A DNA stretch of 64,000 nt from Sphingomonas zeae. Lineage in GTDB: Bacteria; Pseudomonadota; Alphaproteobacteria; Sphingomonadales; Sphingomonadaceae. Below the pieces are notes generated by a model. The model saw nothing but the letters and a program-made list of their open reading frames with translations, did no database searches and was not told the origin of the DNA. Shown here piece after piece: positions 26,448-35,483 of this stretch (its first letter is position 1; every line of letters starts with the position of its first letter). The stretch is from contig NZ_JACIFA010000004.1 of the NCBI RefSeq assembly GCF_014197135.1, positions 186,001 through 250,000 of the forward strand, given 5' to 3'. The position numbers and the translations under genes were made by a program.

Positions 26448-27039
26448 TCGTCCGCTCGGGCGCGTGGACGAGTTGACGTAGTTTTTCCAGATCCTCGGGC
26501 GTGTCGATGTCGATCAACTCGGCGGGGGCGGTCACGACATGCCGCCCACCCGCAACCAGTTGGCGGCCGCCCTCGTCGCCTTCCAGCTTGAGCAGCGCCT
26601 CGAACTGGCCTGAGCCGAACACGCCCGGCGGGGTGGGGTGTTCGCCATTGCTCGACACGACGACCGAATCCGGCCCGTCAAGGGCATCGAACAGGCGATA
26701 GATATGCGCCGCCGTGACCCGCGGCATATCGGCCAGCGCGATCAGGATCGCCTGGGGTGACGCCTTCATCGCCTCGCGCACGCCCAGATGCATCGAGTGC
26801 GACATGCCCTTGGCGATGTCGTCATTGTGGATGACGCGGTAGCCGCGCGAGGCGAAGTCGAGCTGGCACCCGTCCGTCACCACGATCCGGTCGGCAAAGG
26901 GAATGCTTTCCAGCGCGGTGGTGACGTGAAATCCCACCGGCTTGCCGAGAAACTCGGCCTCCAGCTTGTTTTCCATCCCGAAGCGGCTCGACTGCCCCGC
27001 CGCCAGCAGGACCAGGACCACATCTTCAGCGTCGATCAT
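26416..27039 (-). CDS. mocA: Molybdenum cofactor nucleotidyltransferase (MocA-like)
   Basis: A 207-residue NTP-transferase. The Rossmann-like start has the family signature [12 protein letters not shown]2-NKL (about residues 10-25). [17 protein letters not shown] and [16 protein letters not shown] (metal-binding Asp) follow, as does TPPGVF. Likely reaction: CTP plus molybdenum-molybdopterin to the cytosine dinucleotide form, which xanthine-oxidase-family enzymes such as PaoABC need. It is the last gene of the leftward molybdenum hydroxylase operon and overlaps xdhC by 14 bases, which supports this role. Confidence 0.85.
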   Translation of the reverse strand: MIDAEDVVLVLLAAGQSSRFGMENKLEAEFLGKPVGFHVTTALESIPFADRIVVTDGCQLDFASRGYRVIHNDDIAKGMSHSMHLGVREAMKASPQAILIALADMPRVTAAHIYRLFDALDGPDSVVVSSNGEHPTPPGVFGSGQFEALLKLEGDEGGRQLVAGGRHVVTAPAELIDIDTPEDLEKLRQLVHAPERTITRGVAHRSD

Positions 27040-27949
27040 GAAAGGCTCCTATCATCGCCGCCGCGATCGACAGCGCGATCTCGGAGGGGCCGATCGCACC
27101 GATGTCGAGGCCGACAGGACCATCGATCCGGTCGATCGCCTGGGGAGAAACGCCCATCGCGGCCAGACGCTCCCGGCGCGCGGCATGGCTGCGCCGACTG
27201 CCCAGCGCGCCGACATAGGCGGTGTCGCTGGCAAGCGCGGCGACCAGCGCGGGGTCGTCAATCTTGGTGTCGTGGCTCAGCGTCACGACGGCGGTTGCGG
27301 GGCCGGGGGCATAGGCCGCCACCGCCTCGTCGGGCCAGCGATCGTCGAGCGTGACGCCGGGGAAGCGCTCCTCGGTCAGGAAACGCGCGCGGGGGTCGAT
27401 CACGACGGTGGCGATGCCGAGCGTCTGCGCCAGTTGCGCCAGGCTCTGCGCGATCTGCACCGCGCCGACGATCAGCAAGCGGCGGGGCGGATCATAGCGG
27501 TTGGCGAAGACCTCGCCGGTCTCGATCGGCCGCAGGTCGGAATGACCGGTGGTCAGGTCGGTGGTGACGGTCAGAGCGCGGCCCTGTTCGCGCGCCTCGG
27601 TGATGCGGTCGAACAACTCGGGGTCGAACCCGTCCGCCGACACCGGCTGCACCATCACCGCGATCTCGCCGCCGCAGGGCAGGCCTACTTCCCAGGCCGA
27701 GGCATCCGCCACGCCGTAGCGCTTCAGCTGGAACGGCGCGCCCGCGATGACCTCGGCAGCGGTGTGGAGGATATCGTTCTCGACACAGCCGCCCGAGACC
27801 GATCCCTCGAACCGGCCATCTTCATGGACCAGCATATGGCTGCCACGCGGACGCGGTGCCGACCCCCAGGTCGACACCACCGTCGCAATCGCCATCTTCT
27901 CGCCCCGCCATTCGCGCGCGGCGGCGAGGACACTGTCATGGTCGCTCAT
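27026..27949 (-). CDS. XdhC family maturation chaperone (PaoD-like)
   Basis: A 307-residue XdhC/CoxI-like protein that binds and inserts the molybdenum cofactor into hydroxylases. The N-terminal domain has STWGSAPRPRGSHMLV and the conserved S-G-G-C motif (GSVSGGCVENDI, about residue 55). The C-terminal Rossmann domain holds LLIVGAVQIAQSLAQLAQTLG and YVGALGSRRSHAARRERL. The ATG at 27949 overlaps the stop codon of the molybdopterin subunit gene by one base; a TTG lies directly before it. Position in the operon marks the hydroxylase next door as its client. Confidence 0.9.
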   Translation of the reverse strand: MSDHDSVLAAAREWRGEKMAIATVVSTWGSAPRPRGSHMLVHEDGRFEGSVSGGCVENDILHTAAEVIAGAPFQLKRYGVADASAWEVGLPCGGEIAVMVQPVSADGFDPELFDRITEAREQGRALTVTTDLTTGHSDLRPIETGEVFANRYDPPRRLLIVGAVQIAQSLAQLAQTLGIATVVIDPRARFLTEERFPGVTLDDRWPDEAVAAYAPGPATAVVTLSHDTKIDDPALVAALASDTAYVGALGSRRSHAARRERLAAMGVSPQAIDRIDGPVGLDIGAIGPSEIALSIAAAMIGAFHDRR

Positions 27950-30189
27950 CAAAGCGCCGGGAGGTGATCGAGCAGCTTGTCGAGCGTCACCGGCATCTCG
28001 CGCACCCGCACGCCCGTGGCGTTGTAGATGGCGTTGACCACGGCCGGGGCCGCGCCGGAAATGCCCAGCTCGCCGATCCCCTTGGCGTGGATCGGATTGG
28101 CATGGATGTCCCGCTCATCAAGGAAATGGACTTCCAGCTGGGGGACATCGGCATTCACCGGCACATGATATTCGGCCAGATCGTGATTCACCAGCTTGCC
28201 GGTGCGCGGGTCGTGGATCAGTTCCTCGGTCAGCGCGGTGCCGATGCCGAAGGTCATGCCGCCCAGGCATTGCGAGCGCGCCGTCTTGGCGTTGAGCACG
28301 CGCCCCGCCGCGAACACGCCCAGCATCCGCCGCACGCGCACCTCGCCGGTAACGACATTGACCCCGACCTCCGCGAAATGCGCGCCATAGCTGGCCTGGT
28401 TGAACTGCTTTTCCTGTTGGCCCGGCTGGATCTCGCCGATCGCGGACAGGCCGTCTTGGCCGACCAGCTCGCCAAGCGGCACCGAGCGATTGTCGCCGAT
28501 CGCCATGCCGTCCTTCAGGGTCAGGTCGTCTGCCTTGACGCCCATCGCCTTGGCCAGCTTCTCGCGCACGCGTTCCGCCGCCAGATAGACCGCCGAGCCG
28601 GCCGAGGCCGCGCCCCAGGACCCGCCCGAGCCCGCCGCGGGGGGATCGTTGGTGTCGCCCAGCGCCATCGTCACCTTCTCGACCGGCAAGCCCAGGATTT
28701 CTGCGGCGATCTGCGCCATGATCGTATAGCTGCCCGTGCCGATGTCGGTCATCGCCGAGGATACGGTCGCGCTGCCGTCCGGGTGGAGTTCGACCTTGGC
28801 GGCCGACTGCTGCAACTGGTTGGAACGGCACGCGGCGGCGACGCCCATGCCGATCAACCAGTCGCCTTCGCGCCGCTGGCCCGGGGCCTGGCGCTTATCC
28901 CAGCCAAAATGCCTGGCGCCTTCCTCCAGCGAGCGGGTCAGGCTGCGGGACGAATAGGGCAGGCCCTGTTCGGGATCTCGTTCGGGATCATTGACCTTGC
29001 GCAAGGCAATGGGGTCCATGCCGATCGCCTCGGCCAGCTCGTCCATCGCGCATTCCATGCCGACCATGCCGACCGCCTCGCCGGGCGCGCGCATCGAGCC
29101 CGACAGCGTCCAGTTCAGCCGCACCACGTCATGATTGATCCGGCGATTCTCACCCGCGTACAGAAAATGCGTGCCGATCCCGACGGGCTCGAAAAAGTCC
29201 TCGTCAGGCAGGTTGGAGGTGATCGATTCATGGCCCAGCGCGACGATCCGGCCGCCCGCTTCGGTGCCGAGCCGCATCCGCTGCTCGGTGTTGGAACGGC
29301 GGACGGTGGCGTCAAACACCTGCTGGCGCAGCATCACCGCCTTGACCGGGCGGCCCAGCTGCTTGGCGGCGATGGCGGCGGCGACGCTCTCGGGCGCGAT
29401 GCCTAGCTTCGAGCCGAAGCCGCCACCGATATAGCGCGAGATGATCCGCACCTTGGACTGGGCAACGCCCAGCGCCTTGGCGAGCTGCTGAGCGTCCGAG
29501 GTCGGCATTTGGTAGGCGCCGTACAGCGTCAGCGCGCCGTCTTCCCATACCGCGATCGAGGCATGCGGCTCCATCGCGGCGGAGTTCTGGCTGGGGGTGG
29601 TGTAGGTGACATCGACCTTGACCGCCGCATTGTCGAACGCCTTGTCGAAATCGCCCTGATCGTAATGGCCCTTGATGAGGCCATCGGGGGCGGGTTCGGC
29701 CTTGTCCTTGTTCGCCTCATAGTCGAACGCGCCGTCGTCGAGCGGCTCATACTCGACCTTCAGCTGCTTGGCGGCGTCGCGGGCGACCTCGAAGCTCTCG
29801 GCGACGACGATCGCGATGATCTCGCCGAAATAGTCGACGGTGCGCACGCCTTGCGTCGGGGCTTCGGTTTCGCCGCCCTGCTGCGAATTGCGGATGAAGG
29901 TGTCGTAGTCGGTGATGACGTCGATCACGCCGGGGATCGCCTTCACCGCATCGGCGTCGATCGCCTTGATCTTCGCATGACCCTTGGTCGCGCTCACGAG
30001 GACGCCATGCGCGCAGTTCTCGATGGCGTATTCTGCGGCATAGGTGGCGGTGCCCGTCACCTTTTTCGGCCCGTCCACCCGGTCGAGTGGTTTGGAAATC
30101 ACCCCCTGCACGCCCGTGTCGAGCAGGCTGTCGGGATGCGGCTGGTTCATGGTCAGCGCGTTCGTGTCGTCCTTGCCGGATCCGAACAT
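27949..30189 (-). CDS. Molybdopterin-binding subunit of a xanthine-oxidase-family enzyme (PaoC-like)
   Basis: A 746-residue catalytic subunit. The aldehyde oxidase/xanthine dehydrogenase hammerhead domain starts about residue 38 (KPLDRVDGPKKVTGTATYAAEY), and cofactor-binding loops include YIGGGFGSKLG (about 258), GSMRAPGEAVGMVGMECAMDELA (about 365) and GSGGSWGAASAGSAVY. The catalytic Glu is in KGIGELGISGAAPAV near the C-terminus. Length and the absence of fused Fe-S/FAD parts fit the three-subunit PaoABC type, which oxidises aromatic aldehydes. It lies four bases after the FAD subunit gene. Confidence 0.93.
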   Translation of the reverse strand: MFGSGKDDTNALTMNQPHPDSLLDTGVQGVISKPLDRVDGPKKVTGTATYAAEYAIENCAHGVLVSATKGHAKIKAIDADAVKAIPGVIDVITDYDTFIRNSQQGGETEAPTQGVRTVDYFGEIIAIVVAESFEVARDAAKQLKVEYEPLDDGAFDYEANKDKAEPAPDGLIKGHYDQGDFDKAFDNAAVKVDVTYTTPSQNSAAMEPHASIAVWEDGALTLYGAYQMPTSDAQQLAKALGVAQSKVRIISRYIGGGFGSKLGIAPESVAAAIAAKQLGRPVKAVMLRQQVFDATVRRSNTEQRMRLGTEAGGRIVALGHESITSNLPDEDFFEPVGIGTHFLYAGENRRINHDVVRLNWTLSGSMRAPGEAVGMVGMECAMDELAEAIGMDPIALRKVNDPERDPEQGLPYSSRSLTRSLEEGARHFGWDKRQAPGQRREGDWLIGMGVAAACRSNQLQQSAAKVELHPDGSATVSSAMTDIGTGSYTIMAQIAAEILGLPVEKVTMALGDTNDPPAAGSGGSWGAASAGSAVYLAAERVREKLAKAMGVKADDLTLKDGMAIGDNRSVPLGELVGQDGLSAIGEIQPGQQEKQFNQASYGAHFAEVGVNVVTGEVRVRRMLGVFAAGRVLNAKTARSQCLGGMTFGIGTALTEELIHDPRTGKLVNHDLAEYHVPVNADVPQLEVHFLDERDIHANPIHAKGIGELGISGAAPAVVNAIYNATGVRVREMPVTLDKLLDHLPAL

Positions 30190-30193
30190 GGGA

Positions 30194-31177
30194 TCAGCCC
30201 TCCTGCGTCAGTTCACGGAGCGTCGCGACCAATGTGCGACGCGTCAGCGGAATCTTGAAGTCGTTCGAGCCATAGCCCCTGGCGTCCGCCAACAGCACGT
30301 CAGTGGCGGCATTGAATACGGCGTCGGATGGCTCTTGCCCGACCAGCGCGGCCTCCACCGCCTCGTTGCGCCACGGCATCGGCCCCAAGCCGCCAAAGGC
30401 GAGCCGCGCGGAGGTGATCTTGCCTCCCGCGACGGCGACGATCCCCGCGACCGAGACCAGGGCAAAGGCATAGGACGCCCGGTCGCGAACCTTGCGATAG
30501 GTCTGGCGGCCTTCCGGCGCGGGGGGAAGCTCGACATGGGTGATGAGCTCGCCCCGCTCCAGGACGTTCTCGATCTCGGGCGTCTCACCCGGCAGACGGT
30601 AGAATTCGCCGATGGCGATCCGGCGGCGGTCGCCGTCGGGCTTCTGGGTGATGATGACCGCCTCTAGCGCGCGCATCGCGACGGCCATGTCGCTGGGATG
30701 CGTGGCGATACACTGGTCGGAGGTGCCGAGGATGGCGAGGATGCGGTTCTCCCCCCCGATCGCCGAACAGCCGCTGCCCGGTTCGCGCTTGTTGCAGGGG
30801 GTGGCGGGGTCGTAGAAATAATAGCAGCGGGTCCGCTGGAGCAGGTTGCCCCCGGTCGACGCCTTGTTGCGCAGCTGGCCCGAGGCCCCCGCCAGCAGCG
30901 CGCGCGACAGGATGGGATAGCCCTCGATGATACGGGGATCGGCCGCCAGATCGCTATTGGGCACCAGCGCGCCGATGGTCAGGCCGCCATCCTCACGCTC
31001 CTCGATATCGGCCAGGGGCAGTCGACTGATGTCGACCAGCGTTTCGGGCGTCTCGACCTGCAATTTCATCAGGTCGAGCAGGTTGGTGCCCCCGGCGATG
31101 AAGCGCGCGCCCGGCATAGCGCCATCGCGGGTGGCGGTGCCGATCGAATCGGCGCGGGCATAGTCGAACAGCCTCAT
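30194..31177 (-). CDS. FAD-binding subunit of the molybdenum hydroxylase (PaoB-like)
   Basis: A 327-residue FAD subunit of the CO dehydrogenase flavoprotein type. The FAD-binding motif [15 protein letters not shown] (about residues 22-38) and [12 protein letters not shown] are present. A Cys-rich insertion, [23 protein letters not shown] (about 113-135), matches the extra 4Fe-4S-binding loop that PaoB has and simple xanthine dehydrogenases lack. It overlaps the Fe-S subunit gene by four bases (ATGA) and passes electrons from the Fe-S subunit to an unknown acceptor. Confidence 0.93.
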   Translation of the reverse strand: MRLFDYARADSIGTATRDGAMPGARFIAGGTNLLDLMKLQVETPETLVDISRLPLADIEEREDGGLTIGALVPNSDLAADPRIIEGYPILSRALLAGASGQLRNKASTGGNLLQRTRCYYFYDPATPCNKREPGSGCSAIGGENRILAILGTSDQCIATHPSDMAVAMRALEAVIITQKPDGDRRRIAIGEFYRLPGETPEIENVLERGELITHVELPPAPEGRQTYRKVRDRASYAFALVSVAGIVAVAGGKITSARLAFGGLGPMPWRNEAVEAALVGQEPSDAVFNAATDVLLADARGYGSNDFKIPLTRRTLVATLRELTQEG

Positions 31178-31710
31178 GCTGCGACCTCCTTGCCGACATC
31201 CTCATTGGGATTGCGGTCGCCTTGGCCCGCGACTTCGCGGATCGCATCGATGATGTTGGGATAGGCGGCGCAGCGGCACAGATTGCCGCTCATCCGCTCG
31301 GAGATTTCCTCGACGGTCAGTTCGGCCGAGCCGAGGTCCTCGGTGACATGGCTGGGCCACCCCTTCTTCACCTCGTCAAGCATCCCGACGGCCGAGCAGA
31401 TCTGCCCGGGCGTGCAGTAACCACATTGGAAGCCGTCATGCCGCACAAAGGCGTCCTGCAAGGGATGGAGATTGCCCGGCTGACCCAGCCCCTCGATCGT
31501 CGTGATCTCATCGTCCTGATGCATCACCGCCAGGGTCAGGCAGCTATTTACCCGCCGCCCGTCCACCAGCATCGTGCACGCGCCGCACTGGCCGTGATCA
31601 CAGCCCTTCTTGGACCCCGTCAGTCCCAGATGCTCGCGACATAGATCGAGCAGCGAGGTTCGGACATCGACCTCGATGTCATGCGATTGACCATTGATTG
31701 TGAAATGCAT
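31174..31710 (-). CDS. 2Fe-2S subunit of the molybdenum hydroxylase (PaoA-like)
   Basis: A 178-residue electron-transfer subunit with two 2Fe-2S clusters: N-terminal ferredoxin-like set C-x4-C-x2-C-x11-C ([24 protein letters not shown]) and C-terminal CGYC ... CRC set ([12 protein letters not shown] and [11 protein letters not shown]). E. coli PaoA is exported through a Tat signal; here the protein starts directly at the ferredoxin domain ([14 protein letters not shown]) and no twin-arginine leader is encoded upstream in frame, so the complex is probably cytosolic. First gene of the five-gene leftward operon. Confidence 0.93.
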   Translation of the reverse strand: MHFTINGQSHDIEVDVRTSLLDLCREHLGLTGSKKGCDHGQCGACTMLVDGRRVNSCLTLAVMHQDDEITTIEGLGQPGNLHPLQDAFVRHDGFQCGYCTPGQICSAVGMLDEVKKGWPSHVTEDLGSAELTVEEISERMSGNLCRCAAYPNIIDAIREVAGQGDRNPNEDVGKEVAA

Positions 31711-31751
31711 CGCGCCATCCCCTTGGGATTACAATTGGATGAACAAACGCC

Positions 31752-32822
31752 ATGCTTTCCGCACGTTTCCCGTTGCGAACCACTCTCATTGCCGTCGCGC
31801 TGGTCATGGGGCAGGGTGAGGCCATGTCCGCCGAACCGAACAAGCCGCTATCGTCCCCGATCGTCATCGCGCATCGCGGCGCCAGCGGAGAGCGCCCCGA
31901 ACACACGCTGGCCGCCTATGATCTGGCGATCCGCGAAGGGGCGGACGTGATCGAGCCCGATCTGGTGCCGACCCGTGACGGCTATCTCGTCGCACGCCAC
32001 GAGAACGAGATATCGGGGACGACCGACGTTGCCGCCCACCCGGAGTTCGCCGATCGCAAGACGACCAAGACGATCGACGGACAGCAGGAGACCGGCTGGT
32101 TCACCGAGGATTTCACGCTGGCCGAGTTGAAGACGCTTCGTGCGCGGGAGCGCCTGCCGCAGCTTCGCTCGACCGCCTATGACGGGCAGTTCCAGATACC
32201 CACGCTGGACGAGATCATCACGCTCGCCAAGCAGCGGTCGAAGGAAACCGGGCGGACCATCGCCATCTATCCCGAAACCAAGCACCCGACCTATTTCGCG
32301 TCGATCGGCAAGGGCACCGATGCGCCGCTCGTCGCCGCGCTCGACAAGGCCGGGTGGAAGACGGCGGACGCGCCGGTCTTCATCCAGTCGTTCGAGGTGA
32401 ACAATCTCAAGCATCTGAAGACGATGACCGGCATCCGCCTGATCCAGCTGGTCGCGGGCGAGGGCGGTCCGGCGGACGATGCCGCGCCCAGCTACGGCGC
32501 GATGATGACGCCTGCGGGGCTGGAACAGGTGGCGACCTATGCCTGGGGGATCGGGCCGGACAAGGCGATGCTGTGGAACGGCGACGCGCCCACCACGCTG
32601 GTCGCCGATGCGCACCGTGCGAGACTGCGCGTCCATCCCTGGACCTATCGGGCGGAGAATTATTTCGTCCGCCCCGCCTTCCGCCGTGGTGCCGATCCCA
32701 AGGCGCATGGCGATGTCGCGGGCGAAATTCGCGCCGCGCTCGGTCAGGGCATCGACGGATTCTTCACCGATTTCCCGCAAATCGGGGTAGATACGCGCAA
32801 CGCCGTCGTGCGCGCCCGCTGA
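31752..32822 (+). CDS. glpQ: Secreted glycerophosphodiester phosphodiesterase (GlpQ-like)
   Basis: A 356-residue periplasmic enzyme that splits glycerophosphodiesters into glycerol-3-phosphate and an alcohol. A signal peptide (about residues 1-27) precedes the GDPD barrel: catalytic HRGASGERPEHT (His and Glu), the metal ligands in VIEPDLVPTRDGYLVARHE (Glu, Asp, His) and IAIYPETKHPTYF. The insertion and length fit the GlpQ rather than the UgpQ type. Divergent from the molybdenum hydroxylase operon with 41 bases between coding starts; a small lipoprotein gene follows in the same direction. Confidence 0.92.
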   Translation: MLSARFPLRTTLIAVALVMGQGEAMSAEPNKPLSSPIVIAHRGASGERPEHTLAAYDLAIREGADVIEPDLVPTRDGYLVARHENEISGTTDVAAHPEFADRKTTKTIDGQQETGWFTEDFTLAELKTLRARERLPQLRSTAYDGQFQIPTLDEIITLAKQRSKETGRTIAIYPETKHPTYFASIGKGTDAPLVAALDKAGWKTADAPVFIQSFEVNNLKHLKTMTGIRLIQLVAGEGGPADDAAPSYGAMMTPAGLEQVATYAWGIGPDKAMLWNGDAPTTLVADAHRARLRVHPWTYRAENYFVRPAFRRGADPKAHGDVAGEIRAALGQGIDGFFTDFPQIGVDTRNAVVRAR

Positions 32823-32836
32823 AAGACCCCGTATCC

Positions 32837-33148
32837 ATGCGTAACCTCGTCCTGAAACTCGCCGTGCTGACCCTGCCGCTGACGACCGGAGGCTGCGTCA
32901 AGACGGTGGCCAGCGTGGTGAAGGCGCCGTTCCAGGCAGCGGGGCAGGTGGTCGACTGGACCACGACCAGCCAGGACGAGGCGGATCGCAATTACGGCCG
33001 CAAGATGCGCAAGAAGGAAGCGCGCGAGGGGCGCGAGCGTCGCGAATATGAAAAACAGTGCCGCAAGCATCCCGAGCAGTGTCAGGGTCAGAACCCGTAT
33101 CAGGGCCAGCCGCAGGGCTATGACGGCTATCGCGCCGCCAATGACTGA
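32837..33148 (+). CDS. Small probable lipoprotein, Arg/Lys- and Gln-rich
   Basis: A 103-residue protein with an N-terminal signal (MRNLVLKLAVLTLPLTTGGC) whose Cys at about residue 20 would be lipidated (T-G-G-C, a weak lipobox). The mature part has an amphipathic start (KTVASVVKAPFQAAGQVVDW), a highly charged middle (RKMRKKEAREGRERREYEKQCRKHPEQC) and a Gln/Gly/Tyr-rich tail. No family recognised. It begins 14 bases after glpQ, so cotranscription is likely. Its last 22 bases overlap the end of the convergent lipase-like gene. Confidence 0.7.
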   Translation: MRNLVLKLAVLTLPLTTGGCVKTVASVVKAPFQAAGQVVDWTTTSQDEADRNYGRKMRKKEAREGRERREYEKQCRKHPEQCQGQNPYQGQPQGYDGYRAAND

Positions 33149-33848
33149 CCAGTGACGCGCGGCCATCCCGCGAGAATGGTCGCCACGGCCGCCAGCACCT
33201 GTGGCCGGTGCTGGACCCATAAGTGGCTGCAGCGGACTTCGACCGCCGGGTCGTGTCGTCGCGGCAGATCACGCCCGCGACCAGCCCGTCGCTGCGGCTC
33301 CAGATCGCCGCCGAGGGGCAGGGCAGCGGCCCGGCGATCGCCGCCGACCGCATGACGACGGCGGGATCGTCCACCCGCTCGCCGGTCAACCGTTCGAACA
33401 GGCGCCAGACATTGGTGGCGCGGGCCGGCCCCGCATAGGGCGAGGAAATGGTGATGACGCCCGCGACCAGGTCGGGCCGCGCCTGCGCCACCATCCGCGC
33501 CATGATCCCGCCCAGGCTGACGCCGACCAGTGTTACCGGGCCATGGCTCGCCAGCGACTCGATACGCGCGATCAGATGCCCGGCATCCAGCCCGACGCTG
33601 CGCACTCCCAGATTGCGGCCCAGGCCCCAGTCATGAACGCGGTACCCCTTGCTGGTCAGATAGCGGCGAAGCACAATGTTGGACCGGTCGCTGTTGAACA
33701 GCCCGGGCAGCAGCATCACCGTCCGCCCGTCTCCTGCCGGGGCAGCGGCCAGGGCCGCGCGGTGCCGCCACCAGGTTGCGCCCATCCACAGCGCGCGCGG
33801 CAGTTCGGCGGCCCAGAGCGCCTTGGACGGCGGTGGGATCACAGCCAT
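33127..33848 (-). pseudogene. Alpha/beta hydrolase (lipase-like), apparent frameshift near the 3' end
   Basis: The frame from the ATG at 33848 encodes a lipase-type hydrolase: VMLLPGLFNSDRSN, nucleophile elbow G-V-S-L-G (about residue 95), and IWSRSDGLVAGVICRDD. At about 33242-33248 the family sequence moves to the next frame, where it goes on as EVRCSHLWVQHRPQVLAAV with the expected catalytic His, and stops at 33127. In the original frame the tail turns into Arg/Ser/Pro-rich nonsense. Loss of one base in a CGGCGG(G)TC context explains it. Restored length is about 240 residues. It may be a real inactivating mutation or a sequencing error. The start overlaps the DUF2459 gene by 10 bases. Confidence 0.75.
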
Positions 33849-34534
33849 GTCATCACCGTCCAGGGAAAGGGCGTCCACCACCCCATCCGCACCCCGGCCG
33901 CCGCCAGCGCATCGCCGGTCCAGCTATTGCACGTATGGCGTGCGCTGTACCGCCCCGTCGCCTCGTAAAAGGCGTCATATACGTCATAGCCGGAATAATG
34001 CGGCGCGCCCCGTCGCCAACTCGACTGGATGAATGCGACCATCCGCCGATAGGCTTGCGGCGACAGGCGGACCATTCGCACATCGTTGCCATTGGCACGG
34101 GGCAGCGGCAGATGATCGACATGGATCAGCGTCCGGTCGCTGCCCAGCGCCGCGCGTAGGATCGTCCCCGGCCGTACGTCGCGCCAATGCGGCGTCTCGC
34201 GAAAAAAGCCCGCCTCGCCCCAACCGATGGCGAGGAAGGGAAAACCCGCATAGCGCGGATCGCGCAGATCCTGTGGCCGCGCCCAGTCGCGCCAGTCCAC
34301 GCCCGCCGCCTGTTTCGGCACGATGATCGCGGTGTGGATTGCGCTCGACTCGACGAAGATGGTGACGGCGTCCGGTCCTGCGGCGGGCATCGCCACGGTC
34401 TCACGCGGGATCGTGCCGAGCGCCAGCCCCAAGCCCATATAGGCGAACAGGATCAGGCCGATAACGGCGAGCAACCCCCTTGCAACCCGCCCAAGGCGTC
34501 GCCACGATATGGTTTCATTTGTCACCATCAACAT
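33839..34534 (-). CDS. DUF2459 (TIGR02117-like) membrane-anchored protein
   Basis: A 231-residue protein with one N-terminal membrane helix (about residues 14-36, ARGLLAVIGLILFAYMGLGLALG) and an external domain of the DUF2459 type: IFVESSAIHTAIIVPKQAAGVDW, FLAIGWGEAGFFRETPHW, HVDHLPLP and TCNSWTGDALAAAG. The conserved His, Cys and Trp residues suggest a peptidase-like or lipid-hydrolase-like fold (NlpC/P60-like), but no activity is established. GGAG six bases before the ATG at 34534 fixes the start. Only 14 bases separate it from the divergent phhA start, so their promoters must lie inside each other's coding ends. Confidence 0.82.
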   Translation of the reverse strand: MLMVTNETISWRRLGRVARGLLAVIGLILFAYMGLGLALGTIPRETVAMPAAGPDAVTIFVESSAIHTAIIVPKQAAGVDWRDWARPQDLRDPRYAGFPFLAIGWGEAGFFRETPHWRDVRPGTILRAALGSDRTLIHVDHLPLPRANGNDVRMVRLSPQAYRRMVAFIQSSWRRGAPHYSGYDVYDAFYEATGRYSARHTCNSWTGDALAAAGVRMGWWTPFPWTVMTWL

Positions 34535-34548
34535 GATAGGCTCCGCGA

Positions 34549-35421
34549 ATGGCACAGGATACCCATGTTCTCGCCGCCCCGCCTGAAGGCGCCGGAGCCG
34601 ACTGGACCATCCCGCAGGGCTGGGAACATTATACGGCGGAGGAGCATGCGACCTGGGATACGCTGTTCGCGCGTCAATCCAAGCTGCTGCCGGGCCGTGC
34701 GTCGGAGGCGTATCTGCGGGGCCTCGACGTGCTCAAGCTCTCGCGGCCGGGCATTCCTGATTTCGAGGAGCTGTCCGAGCGGTTGATGAAGCTGACCGGG
34801 TGGCAGGTGGTAGCGGTGCCGGGGCTGGTGCCGGATGACGTGTTCTTCGACCATATGGCCAATCGCCGCTTCGTGGCGGGCAATTTCATCCGGCGGCCCG
34901 ACCAGCTTGACTATCTTCAGGAGCCGGACGTCTTTCATGACGTGTTCGGCCATGTGCCGATGCTCGCCGATCCGGTCTTCGCCGACTATCTCGCCGCCTA
35001 TGGGCGCGGTGGCCAGCGCGCGCTGGGCATGGATGCGCTCAAATATCTCGGACGGCTTTACTGGTACACGGTCGAGTTCGGGCTGGTGCGCGAGGATGGC
35101 GATCTGCGCATCTATGGCGCGGGGATCGTGTCGAGCTATTCGGAAAGCCGTTTTGCGTTGGAGGATCCGAGCCCCAACCGGATCGGCTTCGACCTCGCCC
35201 GCGTCATGCGGACGGAATATCGGATCGACGATTTCCAGCAGAACTACTTCGTGATCCCGAGTTACGAGGAATTGCTGCGCACCACGCTGGAGACGGATTT
35301 TGCGCCGCTTTATGCGGAGATCAAGGCGCTGCCCGACATCCCGGTGGCGGCGATCGTGGAGGGTGATGAGGTGCTGACCCGCGGCACGCAGGATTATGCA
35401 CGGGCTAAGGTCGCTCCCTGA
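34549..35421 (+). CDS. phhA: Phenylalanine 4-monooxygenase
   Basis: A 290-residue tetrahydropterin- and iron-dependent enzyme that hydroxylates phenylalanine to tyrosine. The two iron-ligand histidines are in DVFHDVFGHVPML (about residues 127-139) and the Glu ligand in YTVEFGLV (about 180). The pterin/substrate pocket segments FFDHMANRRFVAGNFIRRPDQLDYLQEPD are conserved. Length fits the single-domain bacterial form without a regulatory domain. No pterin dehydratase (phhB) is adjacent. Confidence 0.95.
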   Translation: MAQDTHVLAAPPEGAGADWTIPQGWEHYTAEEHATWDTLFARQSKLLPGRASEAYLRGLDVLKLSRPGIPDFEELSERLMKLTGWQVVAVPGLVPDDVFFDHMANRRFVAGNFIRRPDQLDYLQEPDVFHDVFGHVPMLADPVFADYLAAYGRGGQRALGMDALKYLGRLYWYTVEFGLVREDGDLRIYGAGIVSSYSESRFALEDPSPNRIGFDLARVMRTEYRIDDFQQNYFVIPSYEELLRTTLETDFAPLYAEIKALPDIPVAAIVEGDEVLTRGTQDYARAKVAP

Positions 35422-35483
35422 AGGCGGTGCGCTGGGCCGAAGGGGACACGGAACCTTCCCCGGCGCCCCCGGTTCGCAGCCCC

